From: Mesostigma viride
Taxonomy: Eukaryota; Streptophyta; Mesostigmatophyceae; Mesostigmatales; Mesostigmataceae
Length of the DNA stretch: 61,042 bases
Reading direction: 5' to 3'
NCBI GenBank assembly: GCA_009746045.1
Contig: RPFO01000663.1
Coordinates: 1-61,042, forward strand
Position numbers and translations under genes: made by a program. Every line of letters starts with the position of its first letter. Positions within the stretch are counted from its first letter, which is position 1. Positions 50,590 to 61,042 of the stretch are shown here, in pieces. The notes under the pieces were generated by a model that had not been told where the DNA came from, did no database searches, and saw only the letters and a program-made list of their open reading frames with translations.

Positions 50590-52405
50590 ATGATGATCTT
50601 GGACCACACCCCCATCGGGACGGCCCCACGCCCCCATCGGGACGGGTGGCAGCTCGGACTATCGTCCAATCGGGTACATGATGTGCATCGAGCCTACGAC
50701 CCGTGCGTAGCGTCCGGACATCTATATCGTCATCCGAGGGAAGGCATTAACTCATGGTGCGCCATCGTTTTCAAAGTGCTACTCGTACCGTGTGATTTTG
50801 GGTGTACATGTGCTAGTCTATTAGGTGTTTAGGTCCAGGACTCGAGGCCGGCTGCCGGGGTCATGGGTCCCCACACCCCAACTACCCACCCCTTAGACAA
50901 GTCCACACACACACACACACACACTCTTTATAGCACTTAGTACTAATAGTGATCCTACTAGAGCCACTCTTGATTCCTGGTCAACTTGTACTATTATTAT
51001 TAGTAATCCTAGTATTATTATTAATCCTAGACCTACTCTTAGTTAGTACGTGGTCACCTTATACATACACGGCTAAATGCAGGTCTAATGTTTTGTTTTA
51101 TAATGTAATAAAGTTTAGGACCCGGAATAGGGTTGCATCTAAATCACAATGCAGTATAACTTATGAAGGTATAAGTCAAGCCACAACCATTGTCCCAATT
51201 TAAGGCCTAATGTCCTTGCCCATCGGCATATGACATGAGAACCAATATTTTGAGTCCATCGGCTTATGACATGACAACCATCATTCTGAGCCCATCGGCT
51301 TAAGACATGACAACCATTACTTTGAGCCCATCGGCTTGAGACATGACCACCATTACTTTGAGCCCATCGGCTTGAGACATGGAAACCATTACTTTGAGCC
51401 CATCGGCTTGAGACATGACAACCATTACTTTGAGCCCATCGGCTTATGACAGGAAAGGAAGGAGAGACAATGCAACAAGCCAAGACACGGTTTGGAACAC
51501 AATATAAAAACTGTTTTTATGCGATTCAAACCAAATGGTTTGTTACAAATAAAGGTGTCCCTCCGACCCATCGGTCAGATTCTCACCTGGGACTAAGAGG
51601 TCGGCCCAGGACAAAAAGAAAAGAAAAGATATGCGCAGAAGGAATACAATTACTAATCCCGCAATAATGCAAGAAAGGGCAGAAAACAACGAAATTTCCG
51701 TCACGGCACCACCATCGTGGGCCGTTAGGAACTGCACTACATTGCCGCTCCATAATGCATGGATACACGGAATAAAAGGAAAACGACGATGCAGGATTGA
51801 AGACTGCCGCCCCGACGGTTGTCAGTGCGTTGCTGTTGGTTAGCTCTCGCTTGTTCTTCACGCTCCTTGCTGGACTGCAACGTGAGTGCGCAGGCACCAC
51901 AGCAGCAAGGTGCAACACAACAACAGCAACGAAAACGAAAAGAAAACTAACCAACCATCGCCGGATCTAGCTATAATCTAATTCGACCATCGTCGACTTT
52001 ACTATTGCAATATTTGTTAGTCAAATCGCGGCAATTCCGACCATCGCCGGAATGCCTGAACAATATTGCATGAACCTAACTACTCAGGCACGAAATGCAA
52101 ATAGAAAAACAGACCTCCGATTCCAGTGTAACGTGCCAAACCCATCGGCCAGGCACGTTGGGAAAGATCGTTTCTATCTACGGGACCATCGTTCCGGTTT
52201 GTTGCCTGCCTGAGTAGGAAGGGGGATCATATTCTATGGGCTACTTGCTGTCATCACAGCGTAGGCCCAGAGGCATTATATTAATTACCTTCTTGTATTC
52301 TTGCAATTGCAGTTGTACAAGGATATGTGTTGGACATGATTGTATTAAAAGGAATAGATTCGTAGCTCAGATTAACTGAGGTGGGTGAGTCGGCGGATTG
52401 ATGAA
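50590..52405. other. 1.8-kb region without genes
   Basis: Holds CCCCATCGGGACGG duplicates (50608-50650), a (CA)n tract (50903-50924), AT-rich DNA with TATTATTA repeats, the 36-bp minisatellite below, and several dispersed CCATCGG/CCATCG motifs (51568, 52141, 51990, 52024). No ORF looks real. Confidence 0.5.
51216..51450 (+). repeat. 36-bp minisatellite, about 6.5 units
   Basis: Units of the form GCCCATCGGCTTGAGACATG followed by ACAACCATTACTTTGA. The outer units are most diverged. A 36-bp period keeps any frame open, which explains a spurious minus-strand ORF. Confidence 0.9.
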
Positions 52406-52642
52406 CGACTATCTTGTCCATCGTCCTCGCACGCCTTTATGCCAAGCAGTGCCACTAGGTCGGCACTGCTGTTCCAACCCTCGTGGCCCGGAACATTCCA
52501 TGCGAATATTCCACGCTGAATTTACGTCAGTTATTGTAGTGGGCCGAACTACGGGTCTAACATAGAGCTGATCGACCTCTAACCATGCCCGTGGTAACCA
52601 TCGTTACGTTATGCCATCAGACATACATACATCGATATATAT
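52406..52642 (+). repeat. Dispersed 0.42-kb repeat, left part of the split copy
   Basis: Matches 37389-37616 closely (a 4-bp insertion and scattered substitutions) and stops at the ATATATAT target site of the LINE. Its remainder is at 57787-57990. Confidence 0.85.
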
Positions 52643-52731
52643 TCATTGAGAATGATAGATTACGGAGGTGAGATAGGCATGCAACATAAGGAAAAACCCG
52701 ATAAGTGGGAGAATAACCCTGAAGAAATTAA

Positions 52732-54420
52732 CCCCTAAATGGTCTGAGATCCTGCCGATAAATCGGCTGGATCTTCACAATTTTGCAAACCAGATGCCAT
52801 CCAACCTACCCATATCCAATGGCTGTCCTTGGGGGCCAAGCATGTCCATGAGTTGCCCTTCGGGTTGGTATATCACAACCTCACATATATGCAGGGTAGG
52901 CCATGTATAACTGCCGTCAAAGTCAGGGGGGTCAAGACGCGCGTTTTCATTTTTGGTAGAATGTGCATTTTGAATTATGTTATAAGACCTAGGCGCCTAC
53001 CACTTCAGGGATGATAAACAATTAGTTGCTGAACAGTTTGAGCCATTGGGGTCATCATTTGGGTGGGTATACCAGCAGTTACACCCAGTACAGCCCATAG
53101 GGGTACCGTTGGTAAAAAGCAACCAAGGGGGTAGGGGTGGGCATACTACCTACTAATATAGCCACCAACCATGCCAAACAATACATTTCCCTTCCACAAT
53201 GATGGGGAAACATAACTGCATCATCACACTGCCCTTACATGGCACCTATGTGCAGGTGCTACCTTGTCCATGCACGTAGGTAACGTGGTACGGATACCCT
53301 ACGCAAGGCATGCATTCTAGGAGGCAGCCACCAACAAACTAGTGATGTTGAGCCTATTTCAGCCTGCCCTAGCAAGGATAAACTAGGCCTAAGCTGCTAT
53401 AGCTTGCCAGGTGATGGCCAGCACACCTGGTGGCACATGCTGTCAATGGGAAGCTTTTACTCACCAGTTACGTGCTTGATGATGCCACAGCGACCAGCCA
53501 ACTGCCTCACACTCATGCAATATGTGTATGGGAAATGTATAACAAACATATATGGAGGTATTCAAACCCATACAGCCTCTAAAACTTATCACCATCACCC
53601 TGTGGCAGGTCAACTGACTGAGGGAAGCATCTAAGAAGGGTGTTTTAGAAAGGGGCCAGGCCAGGGTCAAGAAAGAGCATGAATAATGCAAAAAGAATGT
53701 GCTACACAAGCTAGAACGTATATATAAACGTCAAACATCGATAGGAAAACGATGCTTAAGCTTTACCAGGCATGGATGGCGTTACCTTGGCCCAGGCGGT
53801 GGCCGCAAAATGGCGCATTTCGGCACACCAAAGTTGTGCAGCATGGTCGCTGGATTCAGCGATTTCTGGCCACCCTTGCACGTTTACGACTACTATGTAT
53901 CATAAAAAGTATAAAGAAACCGATATATCCTTTAAAATACGCCGGAAAGGTATTGCTGTCAACGTTTCTATCGTCCGGCCTGATCGCAGTTTTTTCCAGC
54001 AAGAACGCTGCCGACACCTATCAAATGGCATTCCCGCGAACCAGAAATTGGCCTGTATGATCTTTAGGACGTATAAAATCAATATCCTAAGTTTGGTCAG
54101 AAAATTCGAACGAAAACGTAAATGCCATGCGTGGGCGCAAGCCGCCATGGCCAGGTCGTCGTTTTCCGGAATGCACGTTGTACGTGAAAAAGTACCCTGA
54201 CCCCTTGTACTTTGACCGGCCAGAACACCTCTATAACTTTGTCAGAAGTATGCAAACCCATATACCATGCTTTAGAGTATTTTATAAACTTTCGATCTTC
54301 TCAGCTAAACTTTTCCTAATTCTCAATAGTTTTCGCGGCATTTGGTCGCCCGAGAAGGGGCCGATGCATCGGCTGGAACTCGATTTTTGGCGGAAAATCG
54401 GCCGCAAGACCATTTAGGGG
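52732..54420. mobile_element. 1.69-kb non-autonomous DNA element, TSD TTAA
   Basis: Termini CCCCTAAATGGTCT … AGACCATTTAGGGG (14-bp TIR) are flanked by TTAA (52728-52731, 54421-54424). Subterminal palindromes GCCGATAAATCGGC and GCCGATGCATCGGC lie at the two ends. The interior has no transposase, only short frames shared with the second copy. TTAA duplication with CCC-starting termini resembles piggyBac-type elements. It is nested in the LINE. Confidence 0.85.
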
Positions 54421-54544
54421 TTAAGAGTAATCTGACACAGACATCCAAGGATCACGCCAGCGGCACAAGGTACAACTAACTAGACATCACAAAACTACAC
54501 GCAGCAACAGCGCTGCCGGCCCACCATGCAGGCCTGGAAGGGAT

Positions 54545-57500
54545 CTAGACCGCATGGGTCGCGACAAAGTCGGCCCGGGTGCGGCGGAATAACACATCAG
54601 CCACGGTGCGAGTGAGGGCGAGTGACAGGCGCTGCCGCCAATACGAGGACCACGTGCGGGCCGACCACGGGGCGGTCTGACCCTCGAGGTCGAGGCGGTC
54701 TTCACGGCGCTGGCAGCACTCGTGGAAAAACTCCGCTGTCTTGGGGCCCATGGCCCCGAACTCCTCAAGGACAAAGGGGATGACCCGGTGGGGCCCCACA
54801 TTGCCGTAGGAGGCAAACTTGTCGCGCTCAGCCACAGTGGCAGCAGCGCCGGCATCCACAGCCGCCCGGAGGATGTGGCGACCGGAAAGCGGCCGAGCCA
54901 CGGAGACATCGATGAGCAGGTGGCAACCCTGCCCGTCGTAGTCAAGCACGGTAATGTCGGGGCGGTGGTTGGGTGAGTAGAGGGCGGCCCCATCCGCGTC
55001 CTCGCACTTGATGGTGGAGTGGGGAAAGACCGACCGAACCATGGCACACACCACCCGGAGGAGAGCGGTATGGAGATAGAGGAACCAGTTCTGGTTCTGC
55101 TGGCCACCCATGCACGCGATGTAGTGCGTCCCAGTAGTATCCAGAGCAAGCCCGCAGCTGCCGCAGGACGCACCCGCCGTGATGAGAGGTTGCGGGGCAA
55201 AGAGCTGGTGGCGGAGAGCGATGGCGTAAAGGGCCGGAACCAGCGTGAACAAAGGGCTCATGGGGAGGGCGCGCAGGAATGCGGACCCCACGCTCCCCTC
55301 AAGGGAAACGGAGTGAAGCCAAGCCTTCCCCTGATCGTTCAAGCTCGCATGCAGACCCATCCAGTCGGCACAGTGTAGTATACCCGCGTAGGTCTTTTGT
55401 TGTTTTTCATGAACGCAGGCAGGGAAGACACTAGGACTGACGACAGTAGACACGCCGGGCGTGCCCCGGGGCAGGCGACGGTGGACGGCCTGAGCGGGGC
55501 GGACGAGGTCGCAAGCCTGCTGGATCCCGAGGTAAGAATCCTGCACAGCCTGCACAAAGGGGAAGGGGGATGGGGTGACCAAGTCGGGAATGGCGCTGAC
55601 GGCGCTGGGGACCAACCGGCGGATCTCCGCCCAGGCCTGAGCAACAGAGCCAAGGAAGGCGGCGGGGGCGAGGCGGGCGGCGCGGGTGAGCCCACACCCG
55701 CCCATGCGGCAGGGGAGGGTGGCCAAGCGCATGGAGTGAGCTGGCAGGCTAGGGCCGGGGAGGAGCACCTGCAAGGCGGCCTGAATGCGCTCGTCATGGC
55801 CTTCTGCGGCAAGCCGCACCAAGTGGGGGGGAGCGCCACGGAGCCAGTGAACCACCCGCGGGTGGGCGCAAAACCACAGGAGGAGCCCTTTGGTCTGGGG
55901 GTCCTTGAGGCGCGCCCAAGTCTCGAGGACATGGGTGCGCTGTTCCACGGTGGCCCGGAGCTCCTCTGCGACGTAGTCAGGGTCACCCACAGGGACGCCT
56001 AGGCACGAGAAACCACGCGCCCGCGCCAATGCCCCCGGGATAGCCGCGGGGAAGCCAGAGCAGTCCCCCTGGGGCGAAAAGACTGCACACTTGGGGAGGG
56101 TGAGCCGAAGGTTGATGGCCGCCATGGCCACTTCAAGGGCAGCCAGGGCGGCAACCACAGCGTCGGCCGGGCCAAGGGCATGGATATCGTCCATATAGGC
56201 GAGGAGCACGACATCCGGGTGCGCAGCGTGGACACCTTGGAGAGCCTTGTGCAGCGGGGCAGACAGGTAAAAGGGGCCGAGGGGGTCACCTTGCTGGGTT
56301 CCCGTGCGGGAAGCGATGTCGGCGAACGTCCCATCCTCCATGAGGAAGGAGAGTTGAGTGGGGTCGCCGTAGCAGGCTGCTGTCCACGCAAGAAGGTCAG
56401 GGAACGCCTCGCCGACGGCCTCAAAGATGCTAGCCTTGGTGACAGCATTGAACGCATTGTGGCAATCCACCTTCAGCGCCACATGGGTCGGATGCGTCTC
56501 GAGGTAGGCCTGAACTGTGTGCACGATGATGTCGCTGCCCCCTTTGGTGGCGACGCCAAGCTGGGCCGCGACGGACTCCTCAGTATCACTCCGGTTGGGG
56601 CAGAAGTAGGCGCGAAACTCGGGGGCCTTTTGGCGACAAATGACCTTACTCACCAGCTTGCGTAGGACCTCGCCGCAAGCAATGGGACGAACGCGGCCAG
56701 CAGGCGGGGGGACGTCGTCTTTCAGGAGGGCAATGAGGCGTGCCCCAGCCAGCCAAGGGCGCGCCGCGGGGGCCAGGGACCCCGCGGCCAAGTCGGCGGC
56801 AGCCTCAAAGAGTGCGGTCGCCCCGCCATGGCCCGCCATCACGGAGAGGTGCTCGTAGCGCCAGCCTGAGGGGCCGGTGGAGGAGGCGTTCGGCAGATCC
56901 TTCAGCACAGCCGTGAAGATGTCCAGGTCCAGGACAATAGGCGGGGGCGGGGGGTGGCCGGGGCGGGCACCGCAAAGGCCGGTTCGTCGGGGTGAAGGTC
57001 GCGCAAAGCCTGCAGGGTCGGGGGAGTGGAGGGAGCCAACGCGGTCAGTTCAAGCTTTTGCATGGCCCGGCTCAATTCACCTACCTTCACCAACCGCATG
57101 ACGTCAGCTTCCACCCGGGCAAAGGAGGCGGCCCCCGACACCCGGGTGGAGGCCGGAGGCTGCAGCGCCCACAGCCCTTCCCAATCCCCGAGGAGGAACC
57201 GCCGGCAGCGAGCGATGACCGCACCCTGTACGCCACGCACACCCCGCTCCAACGGCGCTAAGAGGAGCCGGGGGGTGACGAGAAACAGCTTGTGGCCGAG
57301 TTCGTCGAGAGGTTGACTATGCATCCGGGCCAGGGAAAGCAGGGCGCAGCGCGTAAACAAGCTCCGGGCGCGGTGAGGGACGTCCGGGAGCGTCATGCAA
57401 GGGTTGCGCGCACAGGCGGCAAAAGGGAGCGTGGCCAGGAATGCCCAGCCTGCCGAGAGGTCCCCCGGATCGCTCGTACCCTGCGATGCCGGTGGAGGGG

Positions 57501-57726
57501 CAGGGGCCGACCGAGGGGCCGCCCCGGACCGGGAGGCCGGTGCGGCCGCCGGGCCGCCGGGCAGGCCGTTCTGGGGGGTTTGGCGGCGGCACTGCCGCTC
57601 ATGCTGGTACCGCCCGTGGATCGAAAAAATCCGCTGGCAATGGGCTGCCGGGCAGCGGTAGCAGTCCATGGCGCGCATGGCGGCCTCCGTGATGTGGGGG
57701 TGGGAAGCCCGAATGTGCACCAGCAA
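54545..57726 (-). pseudogene. LINE ORF: zinc finger, reverse transcriptase, restriction-like endonuclease
   Basis: Two frames, 57726-56902 and 56908-54545 (787 aa), overlap by 7 nt; a one-base shift in the G/C-rich run near 56940-56960 probably separates them. N-terminal C2H2-type fingers (…LLVHIRASH; CYRCPAAHCQRIFSIHGRYQH). RT motifs: A in LKVDCHNAFN, B in GTQQGDPLGP, C in LLAYMDDIHALG. The C-terminal part has a Cys-His knuckle (CGSCGLALDTTGTHYIAC), then HRPDITVLDYDG and LLIDVSV, the PD-(D/E)xK pattern of the restriction-like endonuclease in R2/NeSL/CRE-type LINEs. No APE endonuclease. The product nicks and primes at its target. Lack of the full N-terminus and the frameshift make this copy inactive. 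Confidence 0.85.
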
Positions 57727-57786
57727 CGAATTCCGGTTGGGCAGGCGCGCGCCACACGGGTCACCAAGGGGACCATCGACTTGGCA

Positions 57787-57990
57787 ATATATATCCCAAT
57801 GTCACCGATATTACTCTAGATCTCAACTAGCTGTCGGCACACTCGTATACACAAGCAGAGGTGTGCCGGAAGGTATGGACTTCAAACCACCTTAGGTATC
57901 TAACTCTTTTTGCACGTATCTTTTTATACCATATTTCTTTTGCCAAACTTTCTCGTGCTCACTAGGCTCGACCCTAGTCGGCACGCTACA
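57787..57990 (+). repeat. Dispersed 0.42-kb repeat, right part of the split copy
   Basis: Begins with the second ATATATAT and matches 37611-37811 to the shared end GTCGGCACGCTACA. Confidence 0.85.
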
Positions 57991-58018
57991 GATGCTATGC
58001 GTGGAGGTGACTCGGTAA

Positions 58019-59717
58019 CCCCTAAATGGGCAGAAATACTGCCGATGCATCGGCTGTAACTTCACAATTTTGCAAACCAGATGCCATCCAACCCACCCAT
58101 ATCCAATGGCTGTCCTTGGGGGCCAAGCATGTCCATGAGTTGCCCTTCGGGTTGGTATATCACAACCTTACATATATGCAGGGTAGGCCATGTATAACTG
58201 CCGTCAAAGTGAGGGGGGTCAAGACGAGCGTTTTCATTTTTGGTAGAATGTGCATTTTGAATTATGTTGTAAGAGCTAGGCACCTACCACTTCAGGGATG
58301 ATAAACAATTAGTTGCTGAACAGTTTGAGCCATTGGGGTCATCATTTGGGTGGGTATACCAGCAGTTACACCCAGTACAGCCCATAGGGGTACCGTTGGT
58401 AAAAAGCAACCAAGGGGTTAGGAGTGGGCATACTACCTACTAATACCTACTAATATGGCCCCCAACCATGCCACACAATACATTTCCCTTCCACAATGAT
58501 GGGGAAACATAACTGCATCATCACACTGCCCTTACATGGCACCTATGTGCAGGTGCCACCTTGTCCATGCACGTAGGTAACGTGGTACGGATACCCTACG
58601 CAAGGCATGCATTCTAGGAGGCAGCCACCAACAAACTAGCGATTTTAAGCCTATTTCAGCTTGCCCTAGCAAGGATAAACTAGGCCTAAGCTGCTATAGC
58701 TTGCCAGGTGATGGCCAGCACACCTGGTGGCACATGCTGACAATGGGAAGCTTCTACTCACCGGTTACATGCTTGATGATGCCACAGAGACCAGCCAACT
58801 GCCTCACACTCATGCAATATGTGTGTGGCAAATGTATAACAAACATATATGGAGGTATTCAAACCCATACAGCCTCTAAAACTTTTCACCATCACCCTGT
58901 GGCAGGTCAACTGACTGAGGGAAGCATCTAAGAAGGGTGTTTTAGAAAGGGGCCAGGCCAGGGTCAAGAAAGAGCATGAATAATGCAAAAAGAATGTGCT
59001 ACACAAGCTAGAACGTATATATAAACGTCAAACATCGATAGGAAAACGATAACTCAGCTTTACCAGGCATGGATGGCGTTACCTTGGCCCAGGCGGTGGC
59101 CGCAAAATGGCGCATTTCGGCACACCAAAGTTGTGCAGCATGGTCGCTGGATTCGGCGATTTCTGGCCACCCTTGCACGTTTACGACTACTATGTATCAT
59201 AACAAGTAAAAAGAAACCAATATATCCTTTAAAATACGCCGGAAAGTTATTGCTGTCAACGTTTCTATCGTCCGGCCTGATCGCAGTTTTTTCCAGCAAG
59301 AACGCTGCCGACACCTATCAAATGGCATTCCCGCGAACCAAAAATTGGCCTGTATCATCTTTAGGACGTATAAAATCAATTTCCTGAGTTTGGTCAGAAA
59401 ATTCGAACGAAAACGTAAATGCCATGCGTGGGCGCAAGCCGCCATGGCCAGGTCGTCGTTTTCCGGAATGCACGTTGTACCTGAAAAAGTACCCTGACCC
59501 CTAGTACTTTGACCGGCCAGAACACCTCTATAACTTTGTCAGAAGTATGCAAACCCTAGTACCATGCTGTGAGGAAAATTATAAACTTTCGATCTTCTCA
59601 GCTAAACTTTTCCTAATTCTCAATAGTTTTCGCGGCATTTGGTCCCCCGAGAAGGGGCCGACGTGTCGGCTGTAACTCAGTTTTAGGCGGAAAATCGGCA
59701 GCCAGACCATTTAGGGG
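58019..59717. mobile_element. 1.70-kb non-autonomous DNA element, TSD GTAA
   Basis: Direct-orientation relative of 52732-54420 over its whole length. Termini CCCCTAAATGG … CCATTTAGGGG, flanked by GTAA (58015-58018, 59718-59721). Subterminal palindromes GCCGATGCATCGGC (left) and GCCGACGTGTCGGC (right). A ~90-codon frame around GLVYHNLTYMQGRPCITAV is open in both copies but has no recognised function. Confidence 0.85.
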
Positions 59718-59948
59718 GTAAGCTACGCACGCATGCACTTAATTTCATCTTGGTGCAGGCAATAGCTTTGCGACAGGTCACTACGGGTGACAATGATTGG
59801 AATGGCATTATTAATTAATTAATTAAGTAGCTTCCATCATCATTCCGTCATCATTCCGTCATCGCGACTAGGAGAAGTGCACCACCCTTATGCTGGCATC
59901 TGCCACCCCTATAGTGACCCTATAGTGACCGCGGCCTAGGATGGGGTC

Positions 59949-59985
59949 TCACCCTAAGCCCTAAACCCTAAAACCCTGAACCACT
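59949..59985 (+). repeat. Telomere-like CCCTAAA tract in the PLV terminus
   Basis: ACCCTAAGCCCTAAACCCTA followed by AAACCCTGAACC gives four near-perfect plant-type telomere units about 125 bp inside the viral end. The left copy (12035-12062) is more decayed. Confidence 0.7.
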
Positions 59986-60095
59986 TGCAAAAACAGAAGT
60001 GCCCCCCTGCCACCACTGCTCACCAGGTTGTGACATTTAGGCTGGCATCTGTCACCACCCCGGCAGTTGTGATGGTGTGTTGGGGGTGTGACAAG

Positions 60096-60585
60096 GATGG
60101 CGAAAAATTGCACGTACTTACTCTTATATAAAGAACGCCCAATTTTTCGCCACCCTGCCACCCCTTGGCGCGGGTCATAGGAGGTGTTTGTCAAGGTGTG
60201 AGAGTGATGGCGAAAAATTGCACGTACTTACTCTTATATAAAGAACGCCCAATTTTTCGCCACCCTGCCACCCCTTGGCGCGGGTCATAGGAGGTGTTTG
60301 TCAAGGTGTGACAAGGATGGCGAAAAATTGCACGTACTTACTCTTAAGAAAAGAACGCCCAATTTTTCGCCACCCTGCCACCCCTTGGCGCGGGGTATAG
60401 GAGGTGTTTGTCAAGGTGTGAGAGTGATGGCGAAAAATTGCACGTACTTACTCTTAAGAAAAGAACGCCCAATTTTTCGCCACCTTCCCCCACTGGCCGG
60501 CGCTGAGGTGGCGTGGGTTGTTGGATGTGGCGAAAAATTGCACGTACTTACTCTTAAGAAAAGACCGCCCAATTTTTCGCCATGG
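60096..60585 (-). repeat. Tandem hairpin array, 5 units, at the PLV end
   Basis: Units at about 60098, 60208, 60318, 60428 and 60527, each GGCGAAAAATTG … CAATTTTTCGCC with loops of two types (CTTATATAAAG, CTTAAGAAAAG). One unit more than the left array; orientation is inverted. Confidence 0.85.
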
Positions 60586-60728
60586 CCTCGCAGGGTGAGG
60601 GAGCCGGCGAGGGCCGCGCGGCGGGGTGTGACTCGAACCGGATGGGCCTCCGATTTGCATGGGAAGCAGTTGTCGCTGGCAACGATAACTACATGCATGG
60701 CAGAAACGCGTTCCATTAAAAATATTTA

Positions 60729-60945
60729 TTACTTATCCGCCCCCTGCAGGAAAGGAGCGATTTCATCCATCGACAGGCCAGACAACGACGTGATCGAATA
60801 ATCCTTCTCATCACCCCACCACGAGGGTTTATACCTATCAAGAAACGCGTGCATGTCCGCCTTCGAAATTTCCAAGTAACCACCGCCACGGCTATTGCCC
60901 TTCGCCCCCTTGGCAGAAATTCCCAGAGTCGGGCTTAACAATCTG
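60729..60945 (-). pseudogene. 3' end of a second PLV helicase gene
   Basis: 72 codons ending at TAA (60731-60729) match the end of the helicase at 11157-11370 (RLLSPTLGISAKG, KADMHAFLDRYKPSWWG, SLSGLSMDEIAP). This copy keeps the frame at the last residues (FLQGADK) where the left copy lost one base. The rest of the gene is absent because the sequence changes orientation at 60946. Confidence 0.8.
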
Positions 60946-61042
60946 TTTAGCGAAATTGCCGACAATGGGCCTGGTTCATGCGCTCACATTTTGGATTACC
61001 AACGGCGAGCAGGCGAGGCTTGTAGTCTTTCTTTTGCACAAT
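60946..61042 (+). pseudogene. Helicase gene fragment in the opposite orientation at the window end
   Basis: The plus strand resembles 11048-11140 in direct orientation (GAAATTGCCGACAA, GCCTGGTTCATGCGCTCA, CCAACGGCGAGCAGGCGAGG) with several 1-base indels. It abuts the inverted fragment with no spacer. Confidence 0.75.

Larger units (their letters stand above)
52643..57786 (-). mobile_element. RLE-type LINE with ATATATAT target duplication
   Basis: Flanked by ATATATAT at 52635-52642 and 57787-57794. The uninterrupted repeat at 37389-37811 shows the empty site with one ATATATAT. The coding strand is minus. The 5' end (57786) starts within the first zinc-finger codons, so the element is 5'-truncated, as expected from target-primed reverse transcription. 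A TTAA-flanked DNA element (52732-54420) sits in its 3' part. Confidence 0.88.
59809..60945 (-). repeat. Right, inverted copy of the PLV terminal repeat
   Basis: Reverse complement of 11157-12213, from the (TTAA)n tract (59809-59826) through the GATGACGG repeats, the TCACTATAGGG pair, telomere-like DNA and a hairpin array to the helicase 3' end. Homology on this strand stops at about 60945. Confidence 0.85.

Noticed and set aside
51139-51483. 114-aa minus-strand ORF with repeated SRWAQSNG
   Set aside because: A 36-bp tandem repeat keeps any frame open; no start context, neighbour or domain supports a gene.

Overview
The window looks like nuclear DNA of a eukaryotic alga, most likely a green alga. 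The reasons are spliced genes with GT-AG introns, a chloroplast-lineage-style EamA/WAT1-like transporter, degenerate plant-type CCCTAAA repeats, and a dense load of LTR and non-LTR retrotransposons. Both ends carry pieces of an endogenous polinton-like virus (PLV) or virophage-like element. I cannot name the species. The last ~100 bases are unusually indel-rich and may be the end of a contig.

Layout. 1-12.2 kb: one end of a PLV-like provirus. A leftward, heavily frameshifted set of probable structural genes (1-4498) diverges, across only 24 bp, from a rightward set: a coiled-coil/Pro-rich protein, an A32/FtsK-type packaging ATPase, a 59-aa ORF, an AT-hook ORF, a tyrosine recombinase, and a large primase plus UL9-like helicase that is frameshifted. 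The PLV end is a tandem array of hairpin units plus telomere-like DNA. The same terminus recurs inverted at 59.8-60.95 kb, so a 47.6-kb block of host DNA lies between two inverted viral termini.

12.2-21.2 kb is the only clear host gene space. A two-exon SDHAF1-like LYR protein gene (minus) lies head to head with a four-exon EamA-family transporter gene (plus). The introns and 3' flanks of these genes are full of tandem copies of the preceding exon end, including its 5' splice site.

21.2-59.8 kb is a mosaic of mobile elements: a 438-bp TA-flanked MITE beside a LINE relic; an old minus-strand Copia relic split exactly by a 3.4-kb TIR element (TSD TTT) that carries a PHD-like Cys-finger gene and a Gly/His/Met hexarepeat gene; two young Copia-order LTR elements (29.5-37.4 and 39.5-47.9 kb, near-identical LTRs) with an extra 5' ORF and a protease-like domain placed between integrase and reverse transcriptase; a scrambled Ty3/Gypsy relic with pol upstream of gag; a restriction-like-endonuclease LINE (TSD ATATATAT) inserted in a repeat whose empty copy sits at 37.4-37.8 kb; and two ~1.7-kb TTAA/GTAA-flanked non-autonomous DNA elements.

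How it works together: the PLV genes form a replication/integration/packaging set. The retroelement genes are gag-pol cassettes. The host genes are unrelated housekeeping and transport functions caught among insertions. Many single-base frameshifts lie in homopolymers and may be decay or long-read error; this cannot be settled from the sequence alone.
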